From positions 1 to 64,000 of the forward strand of contig CAVURC010000019.1 in assembly GCA_963743825.1 (NCBI GenBank): a stretch of DNA of 64,000 bases. Reading direction: 5' to 3'. The notes under the pieces were generated by a model. The model was not told the DNA's origin. It did no database searches and was given only the letters and a program-made list of their open reading frames with translations. The number at the start of each line of letters is the position of its first letter. Positions within the stretch are counted from its first letter, which is position 1. The position numbers and the translations under genes were made by a program. Below are positions 45,339-55,393 of the stretch, in pieces. Origin of the DNA: Sva-07 sp963743825 (GTDB lineage: Bacteria; Actinomycetota; Acidimicrobiia; Acidimicrobiales; Ilumatobacteraceae).

Positions 45339-47529
45339 TCAGATTCTACTGCGCGCGCCGTTGGATGGCGGTCGCGTCCGTCGTCGTCGACCACGCGCTC
45401 GTCGCTTGGAACGCCAGTGCGAGAACCACCAGGTGAGCAGCACGAGGATGAACCCCCCGGTCAGGAGCTGGCCGAGCCCGGTGAAGCCCGTGACCCGCGA
45501 GGTCAGCGTGACCGGCTCGTCGATCGTGTCGCCTGCCGGCGTGGTGACCGTGAGGGTGATCGACGACGTGCCATTCGCGCGGGCCTCGACCGGAACGACG
45601 ATCGTGGTTTCGTCGTTGGGGCGCAGGGTCACCTCCTGGTCGCCGTCGGGGAACTCGACTTTCGACGACTCGAGGCGCATCGTCACGTTCAGCGGCTCGT
45701 TGCTGGAGTTGCCGAGCTGAATCTCGATCGTGCCGTTGCGGCCGGTCAGGGTGAACGTGAACGGCTCGGGCAGTTCGACGGCGTTCTCCAGCGCGTCGGC
45801 CTGAGCGACGAGTGCAGTCGTCGCCGCCTCGACGTCGGCATCGCTGTAGGCCGTCGAGATCAGTGCGTCGAGTTCGTTCGCCCACTCGGTCGGCCGGGGG
45901 TCGTCCGGCGGCAGCATCGACGCGACGCCGATCATTCGAGTTGCGGTCGCGTCGATCAACGCAACACGTTGGGAGAGTGACGGCCCGGCGACGTCGGGGA
46001 GTTCGACCGTCGACCGGCGCGCCGCCGTCGAGTTGTGTGTCGGTCACCCCGATGAGCGACGACGCAGCGGTGAAGCGCAGCGACGGCGTGGTCGCGACGA
46101 GGTCCTCCAGTCCGGCCAGGAGACGGGCGTCAGGTGTGGCGAGGTCGGGTGTCGTGAGGATCAAGCTGCGTTGGGCGGGTGGGCCGATGCGTTCCGTGTC
46201 GGCCTCGGCGCGGTCGATGAGGATCGTCGCTGCGGTCTGCACCGACCATTCGGTGGCCGTCGAGGTGGCCAGGATGTCGTCGGCGCCGGCCGGTGTGAGC
46301 TGCAGCGAGAGGGCGTCGACGATCAGGATCGGCAGTGTCCCACCGTCGGGGAGTTCGGCGTCGACGAAGAGATCGGTGTCGGGAAGCTGCGAACTCACCG
46401 TGTCGCGGTACAACTCGGCCGGCATCACCACGAAGCGGACGCCGAGATCGCGCAACTGCTGGGCACCTCCGGCGCTGAGCGCGTCGGTGGTGATCCACAC
46501 GGTGCGCACGGCAGCCGCGGTGGGAACTGCCGCGGTCAGCAGTTCCTCACCGGCGTTGACCAGTCGGGTGTAGGTCTCGGCGCGTCCGGCCGCGACGGCC
46601 GACGAGACGTCGAGCGGCACGACCGGGAGCGCGACGAGTTCGTCACCTTCGAGCGCGGCGGCGAGGCGCTCGGCCCCCGCTGGTGTCGCCGCCACCTCTG
46701 CCACGAGCGTCGGCGGGACCTCGAGGGTGACTGGTGCGTCGAGCGTCGCCGCGAGGTCGACGGCTTCGTCGAGGGCTGTCTGGGCGGCTGCGCGTTCGGC
46801 CGAGGTTGCTCGTGGTGACGGTGAGGGGGTCACTGCGACGACGGACAGATCGATGGGTGGCGCCGGCGTCTCGGTCGGTCCCGGCAGTCGCTGCACGATG
46901 GTGCCGGCGGTGGCGATGATGTTGTCGTCGCGTGGATCACCGGTCTTGAGCTGCACGCGCAGGGGGTAGAGGCCTGGACGTTCGAACTTGAGCCGCTGCT
47001 CGACGCTGTCGACGACGTCGGTCTGGATCTCGAGTGTGAACTCGACGGATCCGTCGTCGCCGACTGTCGCACGTTCGCGGAGGTCGGTGATGGCGACGCC
47101 GTCGATGGCGCCGGTGAACGCGGTGGGGTCGACATCGCTGCCCACGAGCTCGTCGACGTCGGCGCTGTTCGTGAGGGGCAGATAGTTCGTCACCTCGATC
47201 GTGAGCGGGATCGGCTCGGGAGCGTCGGGGGGCGTGCTGGTGTCGGCGGTGGTGTCGACCGGTGCCTCGACCACCTCGTCGACCACTGCGGGCTGCACGG
47301 CGAGTTCGAGTGCATCGTCTGCGACGCCGACGAGCCGGTATCGAAGCTGGATGACTCCATCGGGTTCGAACGCGAAGCTCTGGCCGACGAGTTCGAGGCG
47401 TGGGGTCGTCGGCGTCACCTGAGTGGTTCGTCCGGTCGAGGCGTCGACGTTGCCGGACAGCGTGAGCGCGGCGAGCACCACGACCGCTGATCCGAGCCCA
47501 CGACACGACGATGCAGAGATCGGTCTCAT
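45339..47529 (-). CDS. DUF6049-family surface/membrane protein (frameshifted)
   Basis: About 729 residues. A signal-like N-terminus (GLGSAVVVLAALTLSG), beta-rich outer domains with a TPSPSP stretch and a central DegV-unrelated deacetylase-like region (TLEVPPTLVAEVA ... VIVDALSLQL-like strands), a helical region and a final helix (LLTGGFILVLLTWWFSHW) with a basic tail (SKRRARGRRRR). This layout is that of the DUF6049 gene just upstream of MurJ in mycobacteria; the role is unknown, probably envelope. A +1 shift near 46015-46023 breaks it. Its start overlaps the acetyltransferase stop by 4 bases. Confidence 0.75.
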
Positions 47530-48258
47530 CGCAGCGATCGTTCGAGGATCGTCAGGCGCTCCGGTCGTTCGATGAAGCCGAGCGATCGATAGAGGGCGAG
47601 CGCGGCGGTGTTGTCGGTTGCGGTGTTGACGAGCACCCGCTCGACGTTGCGCCGTCGCATCCAGTCGAGCGCATCGGCGACGAGGAGGCGGGCCAGCCCA
47701 CGCCGTCGTGCGGAGGGCATCGACCGCGAGGCGCTGTACATAGCCCCACGTCGATGCTCGACCGCTGATCGAGAACGCCACCATCTGCCCGTCGTGGTGG
47801 ACGCACCGGGCGCGGTATCGCGGCGTGGCGGTGACGATGTCGTGCAGTGCGGCAGCGTTGTTCGCCCACGGCGCCGGGAAGGCGTGTCGGTCGACGATCG
47901 CCGCGTCGTCGAGTTGCGACGGACGAAGCCGACGAAGCCGTGCGGCCGGCTGGTCGTGGTTGCGAGCCGTCGCGTCCGTCGCGTCCGCCGTGACGGTCAG
48001 ATCGTCGAGTTCGAGGAGGCTGAGCGTGTCGATGACCTCGAAGCCGGCAGCGAGGAACGCCGGGGCGGAGGACGGGAACAGGGCACCGGTGCGCAGCGTG
48101 GCGGCACCCTGCGCACGTGCGTCGGCGACCCACGACTCGACATGGTTCCGGTCGGGCACCATGTGATGATCGAGCAGCACGAGATGCGCGACGTCGGCGT
48201 TGTCGGGCCATCGACCGAGACGAGCCCGGACGGGATGTTCGGCCGCCGTCGTGTTCAC
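47526..48258 (-). CDS. Mycothiol-synthase-like GNAT acetyltransferase (frameshifted)
   Basis: About 243 residues. The C-terminal GNAT motif is RRRGLARLLVADALDWMRRR, VLVNTATDNTAALALYRSLGF. The N-terminal half is a second, divergent acetyltransferase-type domain. One extra base in GGG at 47714-47716 (plus strand) separates LAVDA from ARRRGLARLL; one base less restores it. It resembles two-domain mycothiol synthases (MshD), which would fit the mycothione reductase in the window, but substrate is not proven. The ATGA overlap ties it to DUF6049. Confidence 0.65.
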
Positions 48259-48337
48259 GGCACTGAAGGTACTCGCACGAGTGAATGCGGCGACCGCACG
48301 GCGCCGGACGCGTCCGCGCCCGTCGTAGCCTGACGAC

Positions 48338-49801
48338 GTGGTCCCCGAACGATTGACGCCGGTGTTGCGCGAGTTGGAACCTCTCGCGGAGAGGTTCCGG
48401 GCCGCCGGTCACCGCCTCTATCTCGTCGGTGGGACCGTGCGTGATCTGTTCGTGGCCGGCGATCGAGCCGATTTCGATCTGGATCTCACCACCGATGCGC
48501 GACCGCCGGAGATCAAGCGGTGCCTCGAAGGGTGGGCCGACGCGATCTGGAACCAGGGGGAGAAGTTCGGCACCATCGGCGCCCAACGCGTCGACCCTGC
48601 GACCGGTCGGGAGCGGATCTACGAGATCACGACGTTTCGAGCCGAGGCATACACCGACGACTCCCGCAAGCCGCACGTGGTGTTCGCGGACGACATCGAG
48701 GCCGATCTCTCCCGGCGTGACTTCACCGTCAATGCCATGGCGTTGGAGCTGACCGGCGACGGTGATCTTCCGGCGTTGATCGATCCGTTCGGAGGTGTCG
48801 CCGATCTCGGGACGCGAACGTTGCGGACGCCGCTCGGCCCGGACGTGAGCTTCAGCGACGACCCGCTGCGGATGCTGCGAGCGGCACGTTTCATCGCCGG
48901 CTACCAGCTCGAGCCGACCGACGATCTCGTGCAGGCGGTTCGCGACATGGCATCGCGCCTCGAGATCGTGTCGGCCGAACGAATCCGTGACGAACTCGAC
49001 AAGCTGATGACGGTCGACCACCCGGCCGCCGGACTCTGGTTCCTCGTCGACACGGGTCTCGCCGATCAGTTCCTGCCCGAGTTGCCGGCCATGCGCCTCG
49101 AACACGACCCGATCCACCGTCACAAGGACGTGTTGTCGCACTCGATCGCCGTGGTCGAGAACGTGCGTCCGCCGCACGAGCATCCGGGGATCGTCGCCGG
49201 TGACGAGCCGACGTTCGACTTCCGTCGCACGAGGCTCGCGGCCCTGTTCCACGACGTCGGCAAGCCGCGCACGCGTGGCTATCTGGAGGGCAAGGGCACG
49301 ACGTTCCATCATCACGATGCGGTCGGCGCCCGGATGACCCGCAAACGGATGAATGCGCTGCGCTACTCCAACGACGATGTCGCCGCGGTGACCGAACTCG
49401 TCGCCCTCCACCTGCGATTCCACACCTATTCGATGGGTTGGACCGACTCGGCGGTGCGGCGCTACGTGCGCGACGCCGGGCCGCTGTTGCGCGAACTCAA
49501 CGTGCTCACGCGTTGCGACTGCACGACCCGCAACGCGAAGAAGGCGGCGCGTCTGTCGAAGCGGATGGACGAACTGGAGGAGCGCATCGCCGAACTGGAG
49601 GCCGCCGAGGAACTCGCGGCGCTGCGGCCTGAACTCGACGGCACGGCGGTGATGGAACAGCTGGGCCTCACGCCGGGTCGCGAGGTGGGCGAGGCGATGC
49701 GCTTCCTGATGGAGGTCCGTCTCGACGAGGGCCTGCTCGGCGACGATGCGATCCGGACGCGCCTCGACGAGTGGTGGGCGGCGCGCAGCATCCCCAGCTG
49801 A
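48338..49801 (+). CDS. cca: CCA tRNA nucleotidyltransferase
   Basis: 487 residues. The nucleotidyltransferase head has LYLVGGTVRDLFVAGDRADFDLDLTTDA with the G-x-x-R-D and D-x-D metal site, the RRDFTVNAMAL motif and the CCA-domain GFSDDPLRMLRAARF-like region. A C-terminal HD domain (LAALFHDVGKPRTRG, FHHHDAVGARM) completes the actinobacterial layout. It adds or repairs CCA at tRNA 3' ends. It is divergent from the acetyltransferase, as pcnA is from the MurJ block in mycobacteria. Confidence 0.94.
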   Translation: MVPERLTPVLRELEPLAERFRAAGHRLYLVGGTVRDLFVAGDRADFDLDLTTDARPPEIKRCLEGWADAIWNQGEKFGTIGAQRVDPATGRERIYEITTFRAEAYTDDSRKPHVVFADDIEADLSRRDFTVNAMALELTGDGDLPALIDPFGGVADLGTRTLRTPLGPDVSFSDDPLRMLRAARFIAGYQLEPTDDLVQAVRDMASRLEIVSAERIRDELDKLMTVDHPAAGLWFLVDTGLADQFLPELPAMRLEHDPIHRHKDVLSHSIAVVENVRPPHEHPGIVAGDEPTFDFRRTRLAALFHDVGKPRTRGYLEGKGTTFHHHDAVGARMTRKRMNALRYSNDDVAAVTELVALHLRFHTYSMGWTDSAVRRYVRDAGPLLRELNVLTRCDCTTRNAKKAARLSKRMDELEERIAELEAAEELAALRPELDGTAVMEQLGLTPGREVGEAMRFLMEVRLDEGLLGDDAIRTRLDEWWAARSIPS

Positions 49802-49829
49802 CCTGGGCTCGTCGTCGTACCGTTGGGCG

Positions 49830-52133
49830 GTGGAATCGAAGGCTGACGGGACGTTTCGAGGATGGTGGTTGATCGTCCCGATCGTCGCGGTGTCGGTGAC
49901 CCTGGTGGTCCTGGTGGTGCTGGCACTCGTGAGGGACGGCACCGATCCGCGCCCGAGCACCGTCGCAGCAGTCGCGGGAATCGGCCTGCTCGCCATCATC
50001 GCGGTGACTGCCACGGCTGTCGAGTCGCGTCGGATCGGGCACCGGTTCCGTCGCACGATCGACGAACTCGAGCGCACGCAGGGCGAGATGCGCCGACTGC
50101 TCGACGATCTTCCCGATGCGGTCATGGGGCTCGACGAGCGTGGGGTCATCGAATCGGCCAATCGCCGCGCTGCGCTGCTCACCGGTCGGACGGTCGACGA
50201 GTTGGTCGGTCGCACGTTCCTCGAGATGATCGGCGATTCCGACCGTGACGTCGTCACCGAGCGTTGGCACTTCGACGACCCGATGCCCGAGCCGCTCGAC
50301 GGGACCGGCCCGATCGGCAATCACGTGCTGTTCGAACTGGTCGACGCGGACGGCGAGGCGCACCTCGTCGAAGCGTCGCTGCACCGCCCGTCGGTCGACG
50401 ATGCTCGCACCACCGGGGGGCTCGTGGTGTTGTTGCGCGATGTCACCGATCGGGCCCGCAGTACCGTTGCCCTGGAACAGGCGCGCCGGCGTTTCCAACA
50501 GGCATTCCATTCGGCGCCGACCGGCATGGCGCTCGTCCGGCTCGATGACAACAGGATCATCGACGCCAACCAGTCGCTGGCCGACATGCTCGATCGACCA
50601 CTCGATTCGCTGATCGGAATGGGGATCCGCCAGATCACCCATCCCGACGATCTCCGTGCTGCTGCGACGCAACGTGCCCGGCTGGAGCTCGGCATCGCCG
50701 ACACGTATCTCCTGGAGCAGCGGTATCTGCGCAGCGACGGCGAGTTCGTGTGGGCCCGCACGCGTGTGTCGGTCACCGAGGACGAGGGCGTGGCGCTCGC
50801 GATCACCCACATCGAAGACGTCACCGACCAGCGAATGGCCGCCGAGCGACTCACGCATGCAGCGACGCACGACGACCTGACCGAACTCCCCAACCGAGCA
50901 GCACTCGTGGACCGGCTCGACGAGTTGCTCGCCGGAGCGATGCCGGGCCAGGTGTCGGTGCTCTTCATCGACCTCGACAACTTCAAGGTCGTCAACGACA
51001 GTCTCGGCCATGCTGTCGGCGACGAACTCCTCCGCGAGGTGGCCCGCCGGTTGCGCCATGTGATGCGCGACACGGATCGACTCGCTCGCTTCGGTGGCGA
51101 CGAGTTCGTCGTGTTCGTCGACGGTGGCGTCGACCCCGCGAAGGTCGCCGAGCGGTTGCGCCGCGAGGTGCAGCGGCCGGTGGTGATCGACGGTCACGAG
51201 TTGGTGACGACCGCCAGCATCGGGTTCGTCGTGAACAGCGCGCTCGGGCTCACCGCCGATGACCTGTTGCGTGATGCCGACGCGGCGATGTACCGGGCCA
51301 AGGCCGGTGGTCGCGACCGGGTCGAGGCGTTCACGGAGGAGACGCGGCGTGCGTCGATTGCTGCCTTGCAGACGTCGAGCGAACTCCGACGCGGGCTCGA
51401 GCGGGGCGAAGTGGTGCCGTACTTCCAGCCGATCGTCGATCTCGACGGCGGCCAGGTCGTCGGCTTCGAGGTGTTGGCGCGGTGGTTGCATCCCGACCGC
51501 GGTCTGCTCGTGCCGGGCCAATTCCTCCCGATGGCCGAAGAGTCCGGTTTGATGGTCGACCTCGGTGCTCGAATCCTGCGGGACTCGTTGGCGCAACTCG
51601 CCCACTGGCGAGCCGTCGGCCTGCGGTTCGCCGACTGCTCGCTGTCCGTCAACGTCGCGACACAGCAGCTGATCGATTCCAGCTTCCTCGATCTGGTGCA
51701 CGACGCGCTCGGCGAGACCGGGATCGACGCCGATTCGCTGTGGTTGGAGATCACCGAGACGGCCCTGATGGCTGACACCAACGCGGCAGGCAACGCCCTG
51801 CGCGACCTTCGCGGGCTCGGGCTGCACCTGTCGGTCGACGACTTCGGCACCGGGTACTCGTCGCTCACCTACCTCAAGCGATTCCCGGTCGAGGCCATCA
51901 AGGTCGACCGGTCGTTCGTGACCGGGCTCGGCCTGGAGGCCGACGACACCTCGATCGTCGAAGCCGTCGTCCGTCTCGGACACTCGCTCGGGTTGAGCGT
52001 GGTCGCAGAGGGTGTCGAGACTCCGTTGCAGCTCAGCCGGTTACGCGAACTGGGCTGCGACAAGGGCCAGGGCTACCTGTTCGGTCGTCCTCGCCCGGCC
52101 GGCATCACCGCCGCCGAACGTGCCGACGCCTGA
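49830..52133 (+). CDS. PAS-GGDEF-EAL cyclic-di-GMP regulator
   Basis: 767 residues. Two membrane helices at the start, two PAS domains (LPDAVMGLDERGVIESANRRAALLTG; TGMALVRLDDNRIIDANQSLADML), a GGDEF domain (FGGDEFVVFVDGG, with SVLFIDLDNFKVVNDSLGH) and an EAL domain. The latter has EVL in place of EAL (GFEVLARWLHPDRG) and retains ELNVATQQL-like, DDFGTGYSSLTYL and the end (VAEGVET). GGDEF looks active; the altered second EAL residue is common and usually tolerated, so phosphodiesterase activity is likely. The GTG at 49830 is the start with the shortest leader. Confidence 0.9.
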   Translation: MESKADGTFRGWWLIVPIVAVSVTLVVLVVLALVRDGTDPRPSTVAAVAGIGLLAIIAVTATAVESRRIGHRFRRTIDELERTQGEMRRLLDDLPDAVMGLDERGVIESANRRAALLTGRTVDELVGRTFLEMIGDSDRDVVTERWHFDDPMPEPLDGTGPIGNHVLFELVDADGEAHLVEASLHRPSVDDARTTGGLVVLLRDVTDRARSTVALEQARRRFQQAFHSAPTGMALVRLDDNRIIDANQSLADMLDRPLDSLIGMGIRQITHPDDLRAAATQRARLELGIADTYLLEQRYLRSDGEFVWARTRVSVTEDEGVALAITHIEDVTDQRMAAERLTHAATHDDLTELPNRAALVDRLDELLAGAMPGQVSVLFIDLDNFKVVNDSLGHAVGDELLREVARRLRHVMRDTDRLARFGGDEFVVFVDGGVDPAKVAERLRREVQRPVVIDGHELVTTASIGFVVNSALGLTADDLLRDADAAMYRAKAGGRDRVEAFTEETRRASIAALQTSSELRRGLERGEVVPYFQPIVDLDGGQVVGFEVLARWLHPDRGLLVPGQFLPMAEESGLMVDLGARILRDSLAQLAHWRAVGLRFADCSLSVNVATQQLIDSSFLDLVHDALGETGIDADSLWLEITETALMADTNAAGNALRDLRGLGLHLSVDDFGTGYSSLTYLKRFPVEAIKVDRSFVTGLGLEADDTSIVEAVVRLGHSLGLSVVAEGVETPLQLSRLRELGCDKGQGYLFGRPRPAGITAAERADA

Positions 52134-52137
52134 TCTG

Positions 52138-52707
52138 TCAGGAGCCTTCCTTGCGGGCGCGGAGCACGAGAGTGGTCGGTGATGGCTGCGTCGCCGACGC
52201 ACCGAGTTCGATGACGTGATCGACACGGAAGTTCGAGCGGTTGAGCGCGGTGAACCACGAGCCGATCGTCCGCTCGTCCGCGCCGTAGGGATGGCCGGCG
52301 TCGACGCTGGCGAACGGGTGCGGCATCGAGAGCACGAACGGCATGCTCGGCTTGAGGATGCGGTGGACCTGGCGCAACAGGCGGCCGAGGTCGTCGACAT
52401 CGCCGATCGTGTGCGCAGCGAGGACGACCTCGCAGGAGGTCGATGCGATGTCGCCGAGGTCGGCGAGGTCGGTCTCGAGGCACTGGACGGGCACCTCGGC
52501 TGACGCCGCACGCCTGCGGGTCTCGGCGATCCGTGCGGCGTCGGTGTCGACGGCGATCGCCTTCGCACCTGCCCGGGCGAACCCGATCGAGTTGTACCAG
52601 GGTGAGATGCCGAGCTCGACGGCGCGGCGTCCGTCGCTGACATCGCCGCAGAGACGTAACTCGTCGTCGTCTGGCGCACCGGGTCCGAAGTTGATGTTGG
52701 CGACCAC
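52138..52707 (-). CDS. SAM-dependent methyltransferase, class I
   Basis: 189 residues. The SAM fold: RAVELGISPWYNSIGFARAGA, AIAVDTDAARI, TSCEVVLAAHTIGDVDDLGRLL and VHRILKPSMPFVLSMPHP. Its nucleotide site motif (E-L-G-x-S) is unusual but conserved in this group. Substrate unknown. Its start is GTG 52707; convergent with the GGDEF-EAL gene (5 bases). Confidence 0.72.
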   Translation of the reverse strand: MVANINFGPGAPDDDELRLCGDVSDGRRAVELGISPWYNSIGFARAGAKAIAVDTDAARIAETRRRAASAEVPVQCLETDLADLGDIASTSCEVVLAAHTIGDVDDLGRLLRQVHRILKPSMPFVLSMPHPFASVDAGHPYGADERTIGSWFTALNRSNFRVDHVIELGASATQPSPTTLVLRARKEGS

Positions 52708-52788
52708 GCACCCAGTGTGCCCGACCTGGCCGACGATCACGGGGATCACACCGTGCACGGCGATGTCGAGCGGATAGTGTCCGAGGCC

Positions 52789-53184
52789 ATGGCGTTCACC
52801 GTCGGTGCACTCCGCGGGTCCGATGGTTCGCGTGGCCTGATCGACCATCGGTTGGCGCGCCGCATGCTCATCGCCCAGGTGAAGAAGGGGCGGGTTCCGC
52901 TCGATCAGGTGTGCGATGCGCATCCGGAGCTGATCCGTGCCGCTCGCAACGTGGGCACGCAGACCACGATGCGTTGTCCGATCTGTGAAGAAGCCGATCT
53001 CAAGCTCGTCACCTACGTGTTCGGTCCCCGCCTGTCGGCTCAGGGACGTTGTGTGTCGACCGCCAAGGAGATGCGCCAACTCAACGACCGTCGCGACGAA
53101 CTCAGTGCCTATGTCGTCGAGGCGTGCGTCGAGTGTCGCTGGAACCATCTGCTGCGGATCATTCCCGTCGGCGGCCGGCCGTAG
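52789..53184 (+). CDS. DUF5318 protein with zinc-ribbon cysteines
   Basis: 131 residues: VKKGRVPLDQVCDAHPELIRAARN, CPICEE, LVTYVFGPRLSAQGRCV, EMRQLNDR and VEACVECRWNHLLR. The Cys pairs CPIC and CVEC form a zinc-ribbon-like site. DUF5318 proteins are actinobacterial and lie near rpsF in many genomes; no function is established. Confidence 0.8.
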   Translation: MAFTVGALRGSDGSRGLIDHRLARRMLIAQVKKGRVPLDQVCDAHPELIRAARNVGTQTTMRCPICEEADLKLVTYVFGPRLSAQGRCVSTAKEMRQLNDRRDELSAYVVEACVECRWNHLLRIIPVGGRP

Positions 53185-53229
53185 ATCACGTGGGTTGCTT
53201 CGTTCAGCGGTTGCTCGTTCGATCCGTCG

Positions 53230-53844
53230 GTGCGCATCGGTGCGATCGTCCTGCTCGGCGTCGGTTGTTCCGGCGAGGCCGCCACGGTCGACGACTCGAC
53301 CGAGGCAACGGTCGCATCGAGCCCGGTGTCCGTGGGCGAGGTCGAGGAAGACGTCGAGGGAGGGGTCGAGGTCGAGGTCGAGCAGGATGGTCCATCCGGT
53401 CAGCAGCCCGAGGGGTTCTCGACGATGATGGCGCAGATCACCGAGGCCGACGGCGAGATCTGCGAGGTCTGCGTGTGGCTGGCCGACACGTCCGACGAAC
53501 GGGCGCGCGGGCTCATGGGTGTGACCGACCTCGGCGATGCCGTCGGGATGGTGTTCCGGTTCGAGGAGCCGATCGACGGATCCTTCTACATGTTCCAGAC
53601 GCCGACGCCGCTGTCGATTGCGTGGTTCGGTCCCGATGGCACGCACGTCGGCTCGGCCGACATGGCGCCGTGCCTCGACACCCCGGCGGGCGACTGCCCG
53701 CTGTACTCGCCGGGAGCCGAGTACGACCTCGCACTCGAGGTGTTCGAGGGTGGACTCGCCGATCTCGGTGTCGGCCCCGGGTCACAGCTCGAACTCATCG
53801 ACGGCACCGAGGCCGATGGCTGTCCGCTCGCCGCCCCCGAGTAA
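53230..53844 (+). CDS. DUF192 protein, probable lipoprotein
   Basis: 204 residues. DUF192 motifs: VCVWLADTSDERARGLMGVTDL (the RARGLM signature), GMVFRFEEPIDGSFYMFQTPTPLSIAWF and ALEVFEGGLADLGVGPGSQLEL. The N-terminus (MRIGAIVLLGVGCSG) has a lipobox-like LGVGC, so the protein may be anchored outside the membrane. Start at 53230 is GTG. A hairpin follows. Confidence 0.72.
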   Translation: MRIGAIVLLGVGCSGEAATVDDSTEATVASSPVSVGEVEEDVEGGVEVEVEQDGPSGQQPEGFSTMMAQITEADGEICEVCVWLADTSDERARGLMGVTDLGDAVGMVFRFEEPIDGSFYMFQTPTPLSIAWFGPDGTHVGSADMAPCLDTPAGDCPLYSPGAEYDLALEVFEGGLADLGVGPGSQLELIDGTEADGCPLAAPE

Positions 53845-53848
53845 CCGA

Positions 53849-53897
53849 GCTGCGATGAGTTTCGCGAGCACCCCCTGCACCTGGATCTCATCGCAGC
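53849..53897. terminator. Inverted repeat after DUF192 gene
   Basis: GCTGCGATGAG (53849-53859) and CTCATCGCAGC (53887-53897) pair perfectly over 11 bases with a 27-base loop. It lies just past the DUF192 stop. A loop of this length is unusual, so its terminator role is tentative. Confidence 0.45.
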
Positions 53898-54093
53898 CGC
53901 ACGGCGGACCGCTGCGATGTCGCCAACCCCGTGACACCCCCTCGCCATGATGATCGCCATGAGACACCGTCACGCGACCTGCATCGGCCCCGGTAGGGTT
54001 GCGTACGTCCATATTGGCCCTGCCCCATTCCGGGGCTCCCGCCACGGCGCTGTCATCAGGCAGTCGTGGGGGATCCGAAGGGAGGAAACACGC

Positions 54094-54426
54094 ATGAAGC
54101 GTGCATACGAATTGATGATCATCATCGACGGCGACGTCGATGACCCCAAGGCCCAGGCCTGGATGAAGACGGTGACCGACGGCGTTGTCGCCGTCGGTGG
54201 CGAGCTTCACGGCAAGATCGATTGGTGGGGAAAGCGTCAGTTCGCCTACCCGATCAACAAGAAGCCGTCCGGCTATTACATGGTCGCCGAGCTGGTGGCA
54301 CCCGCCGGCTCGCTCGACGAACTCGAGCGCACGCTCCGTCTCGCGGACGATGTTGTCCGTCACAAGCTCATCCGACTGCCCGAGGCCGAGGCCGAGCGCC
54401 GCGGCATGGCAGTCGTTGCCGCCTGA
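54094..54426 (+). CDS. rpsF: 30S ribosomal protein S6
   Basis: 110 residues: MKRAYELMIIIDGDVDDPKA, GKIDWWGKRQFAYPINKKPSGYYM. It sits first in the rpsF-ssb-rpsR-rplI operon. Start has GGGAGG at about 7-9 bases; upstream in-frame ATGs are not used. A leader of about 200 bases with promoter sequences precedes it. Confidence 0.97.
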   Translation: MKRAYELMIIIDGDVDDPKAQAWMKTVTDGVVAVGGELHGKIDWWGKRQFAYPINKKPSGYYMVAELVAPAGSLDELERTLRLADDVVRHKLIRLPEAEAERRGMAVVAA

Positions 54427-54455
54427 GCGGCAGCAGCCACACGAAGGGGAATCAC

Positions 54456-54902
54456 ATGGCATCGGAAAACAGCGTCACCCTGGTCGGCAACGTCACCAAG
54501 GATCCTGAACTCCGCTACACCACCGGTGGCCGCGGCGTCGCCAGCTTCGGGCTGGCCGTCAACCGTCGCTACCAGGTCAACGGCGAGTGGCAGGAGCAGG
54601 TGTCGTTCTTCAACATCGTCGCCTGGGGCGACCTCGGCGAGAACGCAGCGGCCAGCATCAACAAGGGCAACCGCGTCATCGTCACCGGTCGACTCGAGCA
54701 ACGCTCGTACGAGACCAAAGAGGGCGAGAAGCGCAACGTCACCGAAGTGATCGCCGACGAACTCGGCCCGAGCCTGCGCTGGGCGCAGGTGCAGATCGAG
54801 CGCATCAGCCGCGACGATGCCGCAGCCCGCACCGGCGGTGGCGGTGGCGGTGGCGCCGGTCGAGCACCCGATCCCGTGTACGGCGACGAAGAGCCGTTCT
54901 GA
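54456..54902 (+). CDS. ssb: Single-stranded DNA-binding protein
   Basis: 148 residues. OB fold: NSVTLVGNVTKDPELRYTTGG, FGLAVNRRYQ and FFNIVAWGDLGENAAASI. A Gly-rich tail ends in the acidic tip DEEPF that contacts partner proteins. Operon with rpsF and rpsR. Confidence 0.97.
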   Translation: MASENSVTLVGNVTKDPELRYTTGGRGVASFGLAVNRRYQVNGEWQEQVSFFNIVAWGDLGENAAASINKGNRVIVTGRLEQRSYETKEGEKRNVTEVIADELGPSLRWAQVQIERISRDDAAARTGGGGGGGAGRAPDPVYGDEEPF

Positions 54903-54941
54903 CCCCCCATTGATCTGAATCACCACTCGTAAGGAATCACC

Positions 54942-55391
54942 ATGGCAAGCAAGAAGAACAAGGCGCGCAGCGCCCGTGACCTCAACCCCCGGAAGTTCAA
55001 GAAGAAGACCAGCGTCCTGGTCATCGACAAGGTCGAGTTCATCGACTACAAGGACGTCGATCTCCTGAGCCGCTTCATGAGCGACCGCGCCAAGATCAAG
55101 AACCGGCGTGTTGCCGGCAACACGCTGCAGCAGCAGCGTGAGATCGCCAACGCCGTGAAGGTCGCCCGTGAAATGGCGTTGCTTCCGTACGCCAAGCGTG
55201 TCGCGTCGACCCGCACCGGTGGCCGAGGTCGTGACGGTGGCCGCGAAGGCGGTCGTGACGGTGGCCGCGATCGCGAAACGAGCTTGAGCGACAGTGTCAA
55301 CGACACCGCCAACGACACCATCGTCGACGACGAGTTGATCGACGATCTCGACATCTCGATCGACGCCGCTGCCGAGACCGAGGAGGCCTGA
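54942..55391 (+). CDS. rpsR: 30S ribosomal protein S18, with long acidic C-terminal extension
   Basis: 149 residues. The S18 core covers residues 1-90 (DYKDVDLLSRFMSDRAKIKNRRVAGN, LPYAKR). About 60 further residues follow: an Arg/Gly/Asp repeat (GGRGRDGGREGGRDGG) and a strongly acidic stretch (SVNDTANDTIVDDELIDDLD). Most S18 proteins are only 75-90 residues. The extension is in frame and stop-free, so is probably real. It is 2 bases upstream of rplI. Confidence 0.93.
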   Translation: MASKKNKARSARDLNPRKFKKKTSVLVIDKVEFIDYKDVDLLSRFMSDRAKIKNRRVAGNTLQQQREIANAVKVAREMALLPYAKRVASTRTGGRGRDGGREGGRDGGRDRETSLSDSVNDTANDTIVDDELIDDLDISIDAAAETEEA

Positions 55392-55393
55392 TC

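Noticed and set aside
47552..50320. A 922-codon minus-strand frame over cca and the GGDEF-EAL gene.
   Set aside because: It is antisense to two well-supported genes. Only its extreme 3' portion overlaps the acetyltransferase that is annotated in a different frame.
51421..51500. Loss of EAL activity due to EVL in the PAS-GGDEF-EAL protein.
   Set aside because: The catalytic Glu is retained, EVL variants are often active, and DDFGTGYSS is intact, so no loss is claimed.
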